Positions 1 to 8,727 of a stretch of DNA of 64,000 bases are shown one piece after another. How positions within the stretch are numbered: the stretch's first letter is position 1; each line of letters starts with the position of its first letter. Source of the stretch: DATEDA01 sp963754305 (lineage in GTDB: Bacteria; Pseudomonadota; Gammaproteobacteria; Burkholderiales; SG8-39); NCBI GenBank assembly GCA_963754305.1, contig CAVWFR010000032.1:1-64000 (forward strand). The letters are read 5' to 3'. Position numbers and translations under genes: made by a program. The notes below the pieces were generated by a model. That model was not told the DNA's origin and did no database searches. It saw only the letters and a program-made list of their open reading frames with translations.

Positions 1-1
1 G

Positions 2-181
2 CTCGCCCGGATCTTCCAGGCGTTCTTCACCACGAAGCCGAAGGGCATGGGGCTCGGGCTCTCGATCAGCCGGACGATCGTCGAGGCGCACGGCGGAACG
101 CTCTCGGCGCACTCCGCGCCCGGGATGGGGTCCACCTTCAGGGTCGAGCTTCCATTGCGGCCATCCCCGCACACCGCTTGA
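2..181 (+). CDS. Sensor histidine kinase, C-terminal end only (5' truncated by window edge)
   Basis: This is the last 59 residues of a two-component sensor kinase. The reading frame enters from the left edge and shows the end of the HATPase_c fold: an F-box-like FQAFFTTKP, the G2-box GMGLGLSISRTIVEAHGG, and the closing GMGSTFRVELPL strand. It would bind ATP and phosphorylate the regulator encoded next to it. Its TGA stop (179-181) overlaps the TTG start of that regulator (178-180) as TTGA, which indicates translational coupling and a cognate pair. The sensor domain lies outside the window, so the stimulus is unknown. Confidence 0.9.
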   Translation, partial: LARIFQAFFTTKPKGMGLGLSISRTIVEAHGGTLSAHSAPGMGSTFRVELPLRPSPHTA

Positions 182-924
182 CCGCTCCCGCCGACGCCGC
201 AGGCACCGTGTTCGTCATCGACGACGACGCGTCGGTGCGCAGGGCGCTCGAGCGCAAGCTTCGCACCGCCGGCTTCCGGGTGGAGACGTTCGAGTCGGCG
301 CAGGACTACGTGGCACGTGCGCCGCAGGCGGAAATCGCCTGCATCCTGACCGACGTCCGCATGCCCGGCATGAGCGGGCTCGACCTGCAGGACTCGCTCG
401 CGAAGGCCGGCCGCGCGCTGCCGATGGTGTTCATCACCGGCTACGGCGACATCCCGACCACCGTCCGCGCGATGAAGGGCGGCGCAGTCGACTTCCTGCC
501 GAAGCCGTCCTCCGAGCGCGAGATCCTCGCCGCGGTGGCGGAAGCGCTCGGGCGGAGCCGCGCGATCGAGCGGGAACGCCGCGAGATCGGGAGCCTCCGC
601 GCGCGCTACGAGTCGTTGACCGCCCGCGAGCAGGAAGTGCTCGCGCTCGTGGTCGCGGGGCTGCTGAACAAGGTCATCGCCGACCGGCTCGGGATCCAGG
701 AGAGCACGATCAAGGTCCACCGCGGCCGGGTGATGGAGAAGATGGGGGCGGCGTCGGTCGCCGACCTGGTACGGATGAGCGAGCGCCTCGGTCTCGCGCC
801 CGCGCGCGGACCCGGCGCGGCGCTGAACGCCGCGCCCGACACCGGCAGTACGACCAAAGTCGAATTTCCCGACGCAGCGCGTCGGCGGACACTTCGCGCC
901 GTGTTCGCGCCGATGCTCCCGTGA
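178..924 (+). CDS. FixJ/NarL-type two-component response regulator (REC + LuxR HTH)
   Basis: A 248-residue DNA-binding response regulator. The receiver domain (about residues 10-125) has the acidic pocket D15-D17, the phospho-acceptor D59 in TDVRMPG, T87 and the conserved K109 in FLPKP. A LuxR-type helix-turn-helix follows at about 145-205 (LTAREQEVLALVVAG, then IADRLGIQESTIKVHRGRV). This is the FixJ architecture. The start is TTG, chosen because it overlaps the stop of the upstream kinase and leaves a normal-length N-terminus. About 45 residues after the HTH are low-complexity and probably disordered. Targets are unknown; the downstream membrane and outer-membrane genes are candidates by proximity only. 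Confidence 0.92.
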   Translation: MTAPADAAGTVFVIDDDASVRRALERKLRTAGFRVETFESAQDYVARAPQAEIACILTDVRMPGMSGLDLQDSLAKAGRALPMVFITGYGDIPTTVRAMKGGAVDFLPKPSSEREILAAVAEALGRSRAIERERREIGSLRARYESLTAREQEVLALVVAGLLNKVIADRLGIQESTIKVHRGRVMEKMGAASVADLVRMSERLGLAPARGPGAALNAAPDTGSTTKVEFPDAARRRTLRAVFAPMLP

Positions 925-951
925 AGACGCTCGCTCGTCAGCGCACGGAAC

Positions 952-1299
952 GTGCTGCTGTTCTCCCTCGTCGCGGAGGGCGCGACGGGCCTCGTCGTGG
1001 TACTGGCACCGGGGCTCGTCGCGCAGCTGCTCTTCGGCACCGAGGTCGCTGGCGCAGGCGTCGCGTACGGCCGCCTGCTCGGAATGACGCTGCTCGCCCT
1101 CGTCATCGCCTGCTGGCCGCACGCGGACGCGGTCCCGCGCCCGGCCCTGCACGCGGCCCTCGCCTACAATCTGCTGGCGGCGCTCTATCTCGCCTGGCTC
1201 GGGGTCGCCCACCGCCCGGCGGGGATCCTGCTTTGGCCGGCCGTTGCGGAGCACGCGCTCGTGGCGCTGCTCCTCGCGATCCGAATGCGTGACGCTTGA
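952..1299 (+). CDS. Small hydrophobic membrane protein, function unknown
   Basis: A 115-residue protein opening with GTG. Three or four hydrophobic segments can be seen (about residues 1-30, 43-58, 65-85 and 93-112), separated by short charged turns, so it is probably an inner-membrane protein of four helices. I do not recognise a family with certainty; small DUF-type integral membrane proteins of this size are common. It starts 27 bp after the response regulator and may share its transcript. The overlapping reading frame in the other phase is arginine-rich and looks like a shadow. Confidence 0.6.
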   Translation: MLLFSLVAEGATGLVVVLAPGLVAQLLFGTEVAGAGVAYGRLLGMTLLALVIACWPHADAVPRPALHAALAYNLLAALYLAWLGVAHRPAGILLWPAVAEHALVALLLAIRMRDA

Positions 1300-1336
1300 C
1301 GGGGGCGTTAACAACGATACAACGAAGGGAGAAAAA

Positions 1337-2191
1337 ATGAATGCTCGCACCTTGCTCGTGGCGTTACTCGCCGGAGAGGCGCTGCTCGCGCCGCTCGGCG
1401 CAGCGGCTCAGCCCGACGCCCCGCCGTGGAAGTTCTCGCTCATGCCCTACCTGTGGCTGCCGAGCGTCGACGGCAGGCTCAACTACGGACCGCCGCCGTT
1501 CGGGGGCGGGACCGCGAACGTGAACGTCGACGCGGACACCCTGCTCGACAACCTGGACTTCGCGTTTATGATCACCGGCGAGGCGCGCAAGGGCCGCTGG
1601 CTCGTCGCCACCGACGTCATCTATCTCGACTTCTCGGGCGCGGACAGCTCCGTCCAGAGCGTCGACCTGAACCCGGGCTCGGGACGCATCAACGTCTCGA
1701 CCAGCCAGCTTGATGCCGGGACCAGCAGCGAGCTCAAGGGCTGGGTGTGGACCATGTTGGGCGGCTACACCGCGGTCCAGGACCCGCGGTGGAGTCTGGA
1801 CGTGATCGGCGGCTTCCGCCTGCTCGACATCAAAGCGACCACCAACTGGAACCTGACGGCGGCGGTGACCGGGACCGGTCCCGGCGGCGCGACGGCGACC
1901 TTCGCGCGCAGCGGCAGCGTGGAAAAGTCGGACAGCATCTGGGCCGGGATCGTCGGCGCGAAAGGCCGGGTGAAGCTGGGCGGAGGCAACTGGTTCGCCA
2001 ACTATTACGGCGACATCGGCGGCGGGTCGGATACGTTCACCTGGCAGGGCGTGGCGGGCGTCGGGTACGCGTTCCGGTGGGGCGAGATCATTTTCGACTA
2101 CCGGTACCTCTACTACAGCCAGAGCGGCGACAAGCTCATCGACAACATCAGCTTCGGCGGCTTCGCGCTCGGCGCGAACTTCCGGTTCTGA
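1337..2191 (+). CDS. Outer-membrane beta-barrel protein
   Basis: A 284-residue exported protein. The ATG at 1337 follows a purine-rich GAAGGGAG and opens a signal peptide of about 23 residues ending GAAAQ; in-frame codons upstream lack a ribosome-binding site and would bury the signal. The mature part alternates hydrophobic and polar residues and is rich in Gly, Asp and aromatics (SLMPYLWLPSVDG, WLVATDVIYLDF, IIFDYRYLYYSQSGD), and it ends in the barrel-type F-R-F. This fits an 8- to 12-strand outer-membrane barrel. The ligand is not evident. It is unrelated in sequence to its neighbours. Confidence 0.8.
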   Translation: MNARTLLVALLAGEALLAPLGAAAQPDAPPWKFSLMPYLWLPSVDGRLNYGPPPFGGGTANVNVDADTLLDNLDFAFMITGEARKGRWLVATDVIYLDFSGADSSVQSVDLNPGSGRINVSTSQLDAGTSSELKGWVWTMLGGYTAVQDPRWSLDVIGGFRLLDIKATTNWNLTAAVTGTGPGGATATFARSGSVEKSDSIWAGIVGAKGRVKLGGGNWFANYYGDIGGGSDTFTWQGVAGVGYAFRWGEIIFDYRYLYYSQSGDKLIDNISFGGFALGANFRF

Positions 2192-2369
2192 AGGAAGAGA
2201 CGACGATGCTTTTCCGATTCGTGCTTTCGGCGCACACCGGCGCGGTGTCGCTGTTCCCCAGCGTCTAACTCTACCAGCTCACCGACACCGGGCTCGCAGC
2301 GTCGCTCAGGCTGTCGGGCCCCAAGTTCTTCAAGGGATCCGGACCTGCCCTGAGGGAAAGAGGCGACCG

Positions 2370-2855
2370 ATGAGCCGTCTCGTGAGGAATCCTCCGGCTC
2401 CCCCATTCCACCAAGGTCTAATTTCCAGCGCCGCGCCTGCGGCCGATACTGAAAACGTGTCCACACCGAGACCCCGAGGATTACGCGTGCTGCTCGTGGA
2501 CGACGACGACTCGCTGCGCCGGGCGCTGGTGCGAAGCCTCCGGCTGGAGGGATTCGACGTGACGGGCTACGCCAGCGTGAAGGCGCTGCTTGGAGCCGGC
2601 GTGCCCGAGAGCAACGCGTGTCTCGTCCTGGACGTGAACATGCCGGGGATTGACGGCATCGCGTTCAAGCGGACCCTCGTCGAAGCGGGCCGCGATCTCC
2701 CCACCGTCTTCATCACCGCGCTCGAGCCCGAGGACGTGAGCGAAACGCTCGCGGCGCTTGCGCCGGTCGCGGTGCTCTTCAAGCCCTTCAAGAACGAGGA
2801 CCTGCTCGCGGCAATCGGACGGGCAGGTGCGTGCTTCGGACCAACCCGGACATGA
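2370..2855 (+). CDS. Single-domain response regulator (CheY-like REC)
   Basis: A 161-residue protein that is almost entirely receiver domain (about residues 37-158). It has an acidic cluster D44-D47, phospho-acceptor D88 in LDVNMPG, the conserved T in FITA (near 116) and K138 in LFKPF. There is no output domain, so it would act by protein contact or in a phosphorelay. The ATG at 2370 sits after GAGGCGACCG; a GTG at about 2457 would give a shorter protein starting just before the REC fold and is a real alternative, because the first 30 residues look non-conserved. No kinase is adjacent; the kinase at the left edge is the nearest. Confidence 0.82.
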   Translation: MSRLVRNPPAPPFHQGLISSAAPAADTENVSTPRPRGLRVLLVDDDDSLRRALVRSLRLEGFDVTGYASVKALLGAGVPESNACLVLDVNMPGIDGIAFKRTLVEAGRDLPTVFITALEPEDVSETLAALAPVAVLFKPFKNEDLLAAIGRAGACFGPTRT

Positions 2856-2913
2856 TGAGCAGGGTGTTTTCCACACAAGGCGGGCAAGCGTTGCCTTTGA
2901 ATAAGGGAGAGTG

Positions 2914-3684
2914 ATGATGTTGACGATTGATCCGCACCGGTGCGCGAAGCGGCTGATCGCGGCGTTTGCGCTGCTGCTTCTTTCGGCCGCCGTTCTGCCG
3001 CGGCTGGCATTCGGGCAACCCGCTGGAATCGACCCGCAGGCCGAGAAGCTGTTGAAAGCCTCCATGACCTTCCTCGGCAGCCAGAAGCAGTTCAGCGCGG
3101 ACACGCGCAGCACGATCGAGCTCGTCACGAAATGGGGCCAGAAGCTCCAGTTCGACAACACGGTGACGATGGCCCTGCAGCGCCCGAACAAACTCTATGC
3201 CAAGCGCGTGGGCGACCTCATCGATCAGGTCTTCTACTACAACGGCAAGTCCCTCACGCTGCACAACCCCAGCCAGAAGTACTACGCCAGCGTCCCGGCG
3301 CCGGGCACGCTGGAGGAAACGCTCGACTTCGCGCGCGAGAAGCTGGACATCGTCGCCCCCGGCGGCGACTTCCTCTACAAGAACGCGTTCGAGGTCCTGA
3401 TGCAGGACGTCACGAACGGCTTCGTGGTGGGCAAGGGCGTCGTCGAGGGTGTGCGCTGCGACCATCTCGCGTTTCGCGCCTCGCACGTCGACTGGCAGAT
3501 CTGGATCCAGGAGGGAAGACAGCCCCTGCCGCGCAAGATCGTGATCACCACGCGTGACCTCGTCAACGCGCCGCAGTTCGCCGTGGTCATCACGAAATGG
3601 AACCTCGCACCGACGTTCGACGAGAGCCTGTTCAGCTTCAAGCCGCCGAAGGACGCACGGAAGGTCGACTTCCTGCCTCTCTAG
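2914..3684 (+). CDS. DUF2092-type periplasmic protein
   Basis: A 256-residue exported protein. Three consecutive start codons (GTG 2911, ATG 2914, ATG 2917) follow AAGGGAGA; ATG 2914 or 2917 has the better spacing. The N-terminus is a signal peptide (hydrophobic core about residues 14-32, cleavage near AFGQ). The mature domain matches my memory of DUF2092: it starts with an AEKLLKAS helix, has a long run of beta-strands (QKLQFDNTVTMALQRPNKL), and ends FSFKPPKDARKVDFLP. The fold resembles LolA-like lipoprotein carriers, but DUF2092 has no proven function that I know of. It lies upstream of two other small secreted proteins. Confidence 0.78.
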   Translation: MMLTIDPHRCAKRLIAAFALLLLSAAVLPRLAFGQPAGIDPQAEKLLKASMTFLGSQKQFSADTRSTIELVTKWGQKLQFDNTVTMALQRPNKLYAKRVGDLIDQVFYYNGKSLTLHNPSQKYYASVPAPGTLEETLDFAREKLDIVAPGGDFLYKNAFEVLMQDVTNGFVVGKGVVEGVRCDHLAFRASHVDWQIWIQEGRQPLPRKIVITTRDLVNAPQFAVVITKWNLAPTFDESLFSFKPPKDARKVDFLPL

Positions 3685-3724
3685 AGGGCGGAGCGGCCAC
3701 CCGTCGAATGCCATGGAGACTGTG

Positions 3725-4243
3725 ATGAAGAGACATATGAAGACGTGCGTGCTCGCCGCTGCGGCGCCGTTGCTCCTGATCGGGGAGTATTCGAGCGACG
3801 CGCCGCTCGGGCTGACACTCGCGCGGGAGGCGGCGGCAGTCGTCGGCGCACCGGTGACGCCCGTTTCTGTTGCAGGCGTGGCACGACGCACGACGCGCCG
3901 CACCGTGGCGGCGACCACTACGGCCGCCGCGGCGTCGAGCTCGCAACAGCAACAAGCGACAGCCCAGCAGCAGCAACAGACCGCGCAACAGCAGCAGGCA
4001 GTGGGTCAGCAGCAGGCCGCAGTCGCCAAGCAGCAGACCGCGACCGCCCAGCAACAGGCCGCGGTCGCCCAGCAGCAGGCCGCGGCCGCACCGCCGCCGG
4101 CGATCGGCACTGTCGTGCCCGCATTGCCCGCCGGCTGCGTCTCGACGCCGAAAGGAGGCGTCGAGTACCACAAGTGCGGCAACACTACTTACCGCGCTGC
4201 GTTCCAGGGCAACAACCTTGTTTATGTGGTGCAGCAGCCGTGA
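3725..4243 (+). CDS. Secreted Gln/Ala-rich low-complexity protein
   Basis: A 172-residue protein with three zones: a signal-peptide-like N-terminus (residues 1-30), a Q/A-rich tract at about 71-120 made of irregular QQQ(A/T) units, and a short ordered C-terminus (about 125-172) with two cysteines, C138 and C151, around a YHKCGNTTYRAAF segment. The ATG at 3725 follows TGGAGACTG at good spacing; ATG 3713 is an alternative. The Q tract is encoded by CAG/CAA-rich DNA and may vary in length by slippage. I do not recognise a function; the C-terminus looks like a small disulfide-stabilised surface module. It stands between DUF2092 and the DPGINQPGA-repeat gene, all on one strand. Confidence 0.65.
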   Translation: MKRHMKTCVLAAAAPLLLIGEYSSDAPLGLTLAREAAAVVGAPVTPVSVAGVARRTTRRTVAATTTAAAASSSQQQQATAQQQQQTAQQQQAVGQQQAAVAKQQTATAQQQAAVAQQQAAAAPPPAIGTVVPALPAGCVSTPKGGVEYHKCGNTTYRAAFQGNNLVYVVQQP

Positions 4244-4285
4244 TCCGCACGCACGCCGGTCGACCAGCGTTTCGGAGGTGAGCCG

Positions 4286-4651
4286 ATGAGAACCAATTGG
4301 AACGAATGCGCAATCGCGCTGGCGGTTGTCGCCCTGACCGTTGCCCTGCCCGGCACGCTGCACGCCCGCGATCCGGGGATCAACCAACCCGGGGCCCTGG
4401 GCAATCCCAGGATGGACCCCGGCATCAACCAGCCCGGGGCGGTCGGCAATGTCGGGGTCGGAGCGCCTGGAGTGGGTGCGCCCGGGGTCGGCGTCAGAGA
4501 CCCCGGCATCAACCAGCCCGGGGCGGTCGGCAATGTCGGCGTCGGAGCGCCTGGAGTGGGTGCGCCCGGGGTCGGCGTGGTGGATCCCGGCATCAATCAG
4601 CCCGGCGCGGTCGGAAACGCAGGCACCGCCCGGCGTTCGGTGCGCAGGTAA
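4286..4651 (+). CDS. Secreted DPGINQPGA tandem-repeat protein
   Basis: A 121-residue exported protein. It has a strong ribosome-binding site (CGGAGGTGAGCCG then ATG) and a signal peptide (residues 1-27, cleavage near LHAR). The whole mature chain is repeats: DPGINQPGA occurs at residues 29, 44, 72 and 100, and between copies 2-3 and 3-4 lies a Gly/Val/Pro spacer of the type VGVGAPGVGAPGVG. The protein ends in a basic TARRSVRR tail. It contains no cysteine, and its composition resembles elastin-like or collagen-like disordered chains. Function is unknown; a periplasmic or surface structural role is inference. Confidence 0.7.
   Translation: MRTNWNECAIALAVVALTVALPGTLHARDPGINQPGALGNPRMDPGINQPGAVGNVGVGAPGVGAPGVGVRDPGINQPGAVGNVGVGAPGVGAPGVGVVDPGINQPGAVGNAGTARRSVRR
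4415..4618 (+). repeat. 84-bp tandem repeat inside the DPGINQPGA gene
   Basis: Two nearly identical 84-bp units (4415-4498 and 4499-4582) are followed by a partial third (4583-4618). They stay in frame (28 codons each) and match at synonymous positions as well, which points to recent unit duplication rather than protein-level convergence. A more diverged copy of the 9-codon core lies upstream at about 4370. Confidence 0.85.
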
Positions 4652-4737
4652 TCGCCCTCCTTGCCGTCGACCGCTAACCGTCCTCGGTCAGCGACCGCGC
4701 TGCCCGGGATTCCGATCGGCTCAGGAGGGTATCGAGA

Positions 4738-5667
4738 ATGATCAAACGACACGTGATCGACGACGGAAGCCGTGCCGTGAGGCTTCTCCGAGAACCCTTG
4801 CTGCATTTCCTGGTTGCCGGCGGCGTGCTGTTCGCCGTTTTCGCGTGGCTCAACCGCGGTGCCGACGACACGGCGGGAACCGCGTCGCGCACCGTGCGCA
4901 TCACCGCAGGCGAAGTCGAATGGTTGAGTCAGACCTGGGCGCGCCAATGGCACCGCCCGCCAAGCAACGAGGAGCTCAAGGCGCTGATCGCCGGCTACCT
5001 CAAGGAGGAGCTGCTCGCACGCGAGGCGCGCGCCCTCCGGCTCGACGAGAACGACACGGTCGTGCGCCGGCGCCTCGCGCAGAAGATGGAATTCATGGTG
5101 GCGGACACGGCGCAAATGGCCGAGCCGGACGAGGAGGCGTTGCGCCGCGCCTACGAGGCACACCGCGAGCGCTTCCAGTCGCCCGCGCGCATCACCTTCA
5201 CCCATGTCTATTTCAACCGCGACCGGCGCGGTGCGCAGGCCGAGGCGGATGCGCATGCGGCCTTGCGGCGCTTCTCGCGGGCGGGTGCGACGGCAAGTGC
5301 TTCCGACGTCGGCGACCGCTTCCTCGCCCAGTACGACTTCGTCGACGCCGACGAGCTCGAGGTAGCGGGCGTGCTCGGGCCGGAGTTTGCGCGTCGGGTG
5401 TTCGCCCTGCCTAAGGGCGAGTGGCAGGGACCGATCGTGTCGGGCTATGGCCTGCACCTCGTGCGGGTCGCGAACATGCGGGCAGCGCAGCCGCGCGAGT
5501 TCGCGACGGTGAAGGACGAAGTATCGAGGCTATGGCGCGAGCAGCGCGAACGGGAAGTACGCGAGCGGTACTTCGCCGCACTGTTCAAGAAGTACGACGT
5601 GGTAGTAGACGACAGCGTCGAGCGTCTCGTCGGCCCGCTGGCGCTGGCGAGAGAGCAAGAAAAGTGA
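4738..5667 (+). CDS. PpiC/parvulin-type peptidyl-prolyl isomerase, membrane-anchored
   Basis: A 309-residue periplasmic folding factor. A short cytoplasmic N-terminus and one membrane segment (about residues 21-39) anchor it. A SurA-N-like helical region (about 50-125) precedes a parvulin domain (about 140-258) with the typical ITFTHVYF strand, a GPEFARRVFALPKGEW loop and the closing GYGLHLVRV strand. A C-terminal coiled helix follows. The upstream sequence AGGAGGGTATCGAGA supports the ATG. The stop overlaps the start region of the next gene (HupE/UreJ) as GTGA, and DUF3604 follows. I recall this trio being adjacent in other genomes, so the isomerase probably folds one of its partners. Confidence 0.85.
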   Translation: MIKRHVIDDGSRAVRLLREPLLHFLVAGGVLFAVFAWLNRGADDTAGTASRTVRITAGEVEWLSQTWARQWHRPPSNEELKALIAGYLKEELLAREARALRLDENDTVVRRRLAQKMEFMVADTAQMAEPDEEALRRAYEAHRERFQSPARITFTHVYFNRDRRGAQAEADAHAALRRFSRAGATASASDVGDRFLAQYDFVDADELEVAGVLGPEFARRVFALPKGEWQGPIVSGYGLHLVRVANMRAAQPREFATVKDEVSRLWREQREREVRERYFAALFKKYDVVVDDSVERLVGPLALAREQEK

Positions 5668-5669
5668 GC

Positions 5670-6653
5670 ATGCCCTGGCGTGCGCTCCTGTTGCTGACGC
5701 TACTGCTCAGCCCGCTCGCGTCCCTGGGCCACGAAGTGCGCCCCGCCTATCTGGAGTTGCGCGAAGTCAAGCCCGGCGAATTCGCGGTGCTGTGGAAGAC
5801 GCCGATGCGGGGCGACCTTCGTCTCGCGTTGGCGCCGGAGTTCTCCGGACGCATCGAGCCCCTGACGCCAATCGCGACGCGCGAGAGCGGCGCCGCGGCG
5901 GTGCAGACGTGGCGGCTCAGGACGAATGAACCCCTGCGCGGTCAGTCGCTGCGCATCCAGGGACTCGAAGCCACCATGACCGACACGCTCGCGCGCGTCG
6001 AATTCGCCGACGGCAGCACCTGGTTGCATCGGCTGACGCCGCAAGCGCCCGCCGCGACGATTCCTGCGAAACAGTCGGGATGGTCCGTAGCCGGGGAGTA
6101 CTTGAAGCTGGGCGTCGAGCACATCCTGCTCGGCGTCGACCATCTGTTGTTCGTGCTCGCGCTGCTGCTCATCACCCAAGGCGCGTGGCGGTTGATCAAG
6201 ACCATCACCGCCTTCACGGTCGCGCACAGCATTACGCTCGCACTTGCCTCCCTCGGGCTCGTGCACATGCCGCAGGCGCCGGTCGAGGCCATCATCGCGC
6301 TCTCCATCGTCTTTGTCGCTGCCGAAATCCTGCGCATGCGCAACGGGCACGAGGGCATCGCGACGCGCGCGCCTTGGATCGTCGCCTTCGCCTTCGGCCT
6401 CTTGCACGGCTTCGGTTTCGCCGGTGCGCTCGCCGAGGTCGGCTTACCGGAGGGGCAAATCCCGCTCGCGCTCCTGTTCTTCAACGTCGGCGTGGAGGTC
6501 GGTCAGTTGCTGTTCATCGCGGCGGTGCTGAGCGCGCTCGCCGTCATCCGGCGCATCCGGTTTCGGTTTCTCCGCTGGATCGAGATTGTCCCGCCCTACG
6601 CCATCGGCAGCGCGGCGATGTTCTGGGTCATCCAGCGCGTCGCCGCTTTCTAG
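5670..6653 (+). CDS. HupE/UreJ family membrane protein
   Basis: A 327-residue protein. It has a signal peptide (about 1-19), a periplasmic beta-rich region (about 20-140), then six or so membrane helices (about 150-325) with the family motif LGVDHLLFVLALLL and GLLHGFGFAGAL. HupE/UreJ proteins are linked to nickel or cobalt uptake; the long periplasmic N-terminus marks the second HupE_UreJ subfamily, whose substrate is unproven. ATG 5670 is used; GTG 5664, overlapping the upstream stop as GTGA, is equally possible. It is the middle gene of the isomerase-HupE-DUF3604 operon, which suggests metal delivery to the periplasmic partner (inference). Confidence 0.85.
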   Translation: MPWRALLLLTLLLSPLASLGHEVRPAYLELREVKPGEFAVLWKTPMRGDLRLALAPEFSGRIEPLTPIATRESGAAAVQTWRLRTNEPLRGQSLRIQGLEATMTDTLARVEFADGSTWLHRLTPQAPAATIPAKQSGWSVAGEYLKLGVEHILLGVDHLLFVLALLLITQGAWRLIKTITAFTVAHSITLALASLGLVHMPQAPVEAIIALSIVFVAAEILRMRNGHEGIATRAPWIVAFAFGLLHGFGFAGALAEVGLPEGQIPLALLFFNVGVEVGQLLFIAAVLSALAVIRRIRFRFLRWIEIVPPYAIGSAAMFWVIQRVAAF

Positions 6654-6687
6654 TCCCCTTGAGAGATTGAAGAGAATGGAGATCAAC

Positions 6688-8632
6688 ATGAAGACCAAAC
6701 TCCTAACGCACGCAACTACTGCTCTCTTCGCTCTCGCGGGGTTCGCGCCGCCGGGGCTGGCGGCAGATGCGGGCGAGCTCACCAAGGAGAAGGCCGAGCT
6801 GGTGCATCCCGCCAAACCCATCTATTCGCCTTATGCCGGGCGCAAGTTCCCCACCCGGCCGCTTTTCGGCGACACGCATTTGCATACTTCTTTCTCGATG
6901 GACGCCGGCGCATCGGGTACCCGCCTCGGTCCGCGCGATGCATACCGCTTCGCGCGCGGCGAGCAGGTCACCTCGAACACCGGCCAACCGGTGAAGCTCT
7001 CCCGTCCGCTGGACTTTCTGGTGGTGGCCGATCACTCCGACGGCTTTGGGTTTTTCCCGCTGCTCCTCAACGGCGATCCCACCGTCATGGCCGATCCCCA
7101 GGGCAGAAAGTGGAATGAAATGATCCATTCGGGCAAGGGCATGGAGGCAGCGTTGGACATCATCCACAGTTTTGCCAAAGGCACGATCTCCAAGGCCATC
7201 ATGCCGGTCCCCGGCACCAAGGCCTACCGCAACGCCTGGCAGGAAACCATCAAGGCAGCGGAGGCCTTTAACGATCCGGGCCGCTTTACCGCCTTCATCG
7301 GCTATGAGTGGACGTCGAACCCCGGCGGCAACAACCTGCATCGCAACGTGATCTTCCGCGACAACGCCGACAAGGCCAGCCAGGTCGAGCCGTACACCAC
7401 GCAGAAACCGCTCGGCAGCGACAACCCCGTGGATCTGTGGAAGTGGATGGCAGCGTATGAGAGCAAGACTGGCGGTCGGGTGCTGGCCATTGCCCACAAC
7501 GGCAACCTGTCCAACGGCCGCATGTTCCCGACGGTCGAGGCCTTCGGCCAGAAGGTCGACCGTGCCTATGCCGAGACACGCATGAAATGGGAGCGCCTCT
7601 ACGAGGTGACCCAGACGAAAGGCACCGGCGAGGCGCATCCTTTCCTCTCGCCGAATGACGAATTCGCCAATTTCGAGATATGGGACAAGGCCAACCTCGA
7701 CGTGAGCGTGAAAAAGGAGACGTCGATGCTCGAATTCGAATATGCCCGTTCGGCGCTGAAGAACGGGCTGATGCTCGAACAGAAGCTCGGCGCCAATCCG
7801 TACCGGTTCGGCCTGGTCGGCAGCACCGATTCGCACACCGGGCTCACCGCAGTGGAGGAGGACAATTTCTTCGGCAAAATCGCCCCTGCTGAACCGAGCC
7901 CGGAGCGCATGATGAGGCCCTTCATGCACAACCCGAAGCTCGGCCTCACGATCATGGACTGGGAGGTGTCCGCCTCCGGCTACGCCGCGGTGTGGGCGAC
8001 CGAGAATACGCGCGAAGCGATCTGGGACGCGATGGAGCGCAGGGAGACCTACGCCACCACCGGCTCGCGCATGGCCGTGCGCTTCTTCGGCGGCTGGGAC
8101 TTCGAAGCGAGGGACGCGCAGAACCGCCTGCCGGCGGCGGTCGGCTACACCAAGGGCGTGCCGATGGGCGCCGACCTGAGTAGTGCGCCGAACGGCAAGG
8201 CGCCGACCTTCCTCGTCGCTGCGCTCAAGGACCCGATCGGCGCCAACCTCGACCGCATCCAGATCGTCAAGGGCTGGCTCGATGCGAGCGGGAAGCTGCA
8301 AGAAAAGGTCTACGACGTGGTCTGGGGCGATGCCGAGAAGCGCAAGCCGGGCGCGGACGGCAAGCTGCCGCCTGTGGGCAGCACGGTGGATGTCGCCGAA
8401 CGCCACGTGGACCAACACCATCGGCGACCCCGAGCTCATCACCGTGTGGAAGGATCCTGCTTTCGACCCGAAGCAGCGTGCGTTCTACTACGCACGGGTG
8501 CTCGAGATCCCGACACCGCGCTGGACCGCGTATGACGCCAACCGCTTCGGCGTAAAGCCGCCGCCGGGCACGACCATGAGCCTGCAGGAGCGGGCCTACA
8601 CCTCGCCGATCTGGTACACGCCAGGGAAGTGA
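6688..8632 (+). pseudogene. DUF3604 (PHP-like) secreted protein, one frameshift near 8398
   Basis: About 648 residues when the frame is restored. A signal peptide (1-25, ending GLAAD) is followed by a PHP-type metal site: D62, H64 and H66 in GDTHLHTSF, D115 and H116 in VVADHSDGFG, then AIAHNGNLSNG and GSTDSHTG. This suggests a metal-dependent phosphoesterase-like enzyme, activity unknown. The frame breaks after VGSTVDVA: reading on in the same phase gives basic nonsense, while the +1 phase continues as the expected NATWTNTIGDPELITVW and ends SPIWYTPGK at 8632. One extra G at about 8398 explains it. Everything else is intact, so a sequencing indel is likely. ATG 6676 is an alternative start. 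Confidence 0.85.
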
Positions 8633-8727
8633 GCACGATCGTGAGCGGGCATCGCAAGTTGGCCGTGAGCCGGGAAGTGTTGCGCGCCGCGTTCCTGATC
8701 GGGGGCTGGAGATTGGGGTAGCGATCC

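Noticed and set aside
2206..2372. A frame from ATG 2206 broken by TAA at 2266 and open again to 2372
   Set aside because: The two halves (20 and 34 codons) resemble no family I know, so readthrough or a broken gene cannot be supported.
8641..8721. 26-codon ORF between DUF3604 and patatin genes
   Set aside because: No ribosome-binding site or recognisable motif; it could be chance.
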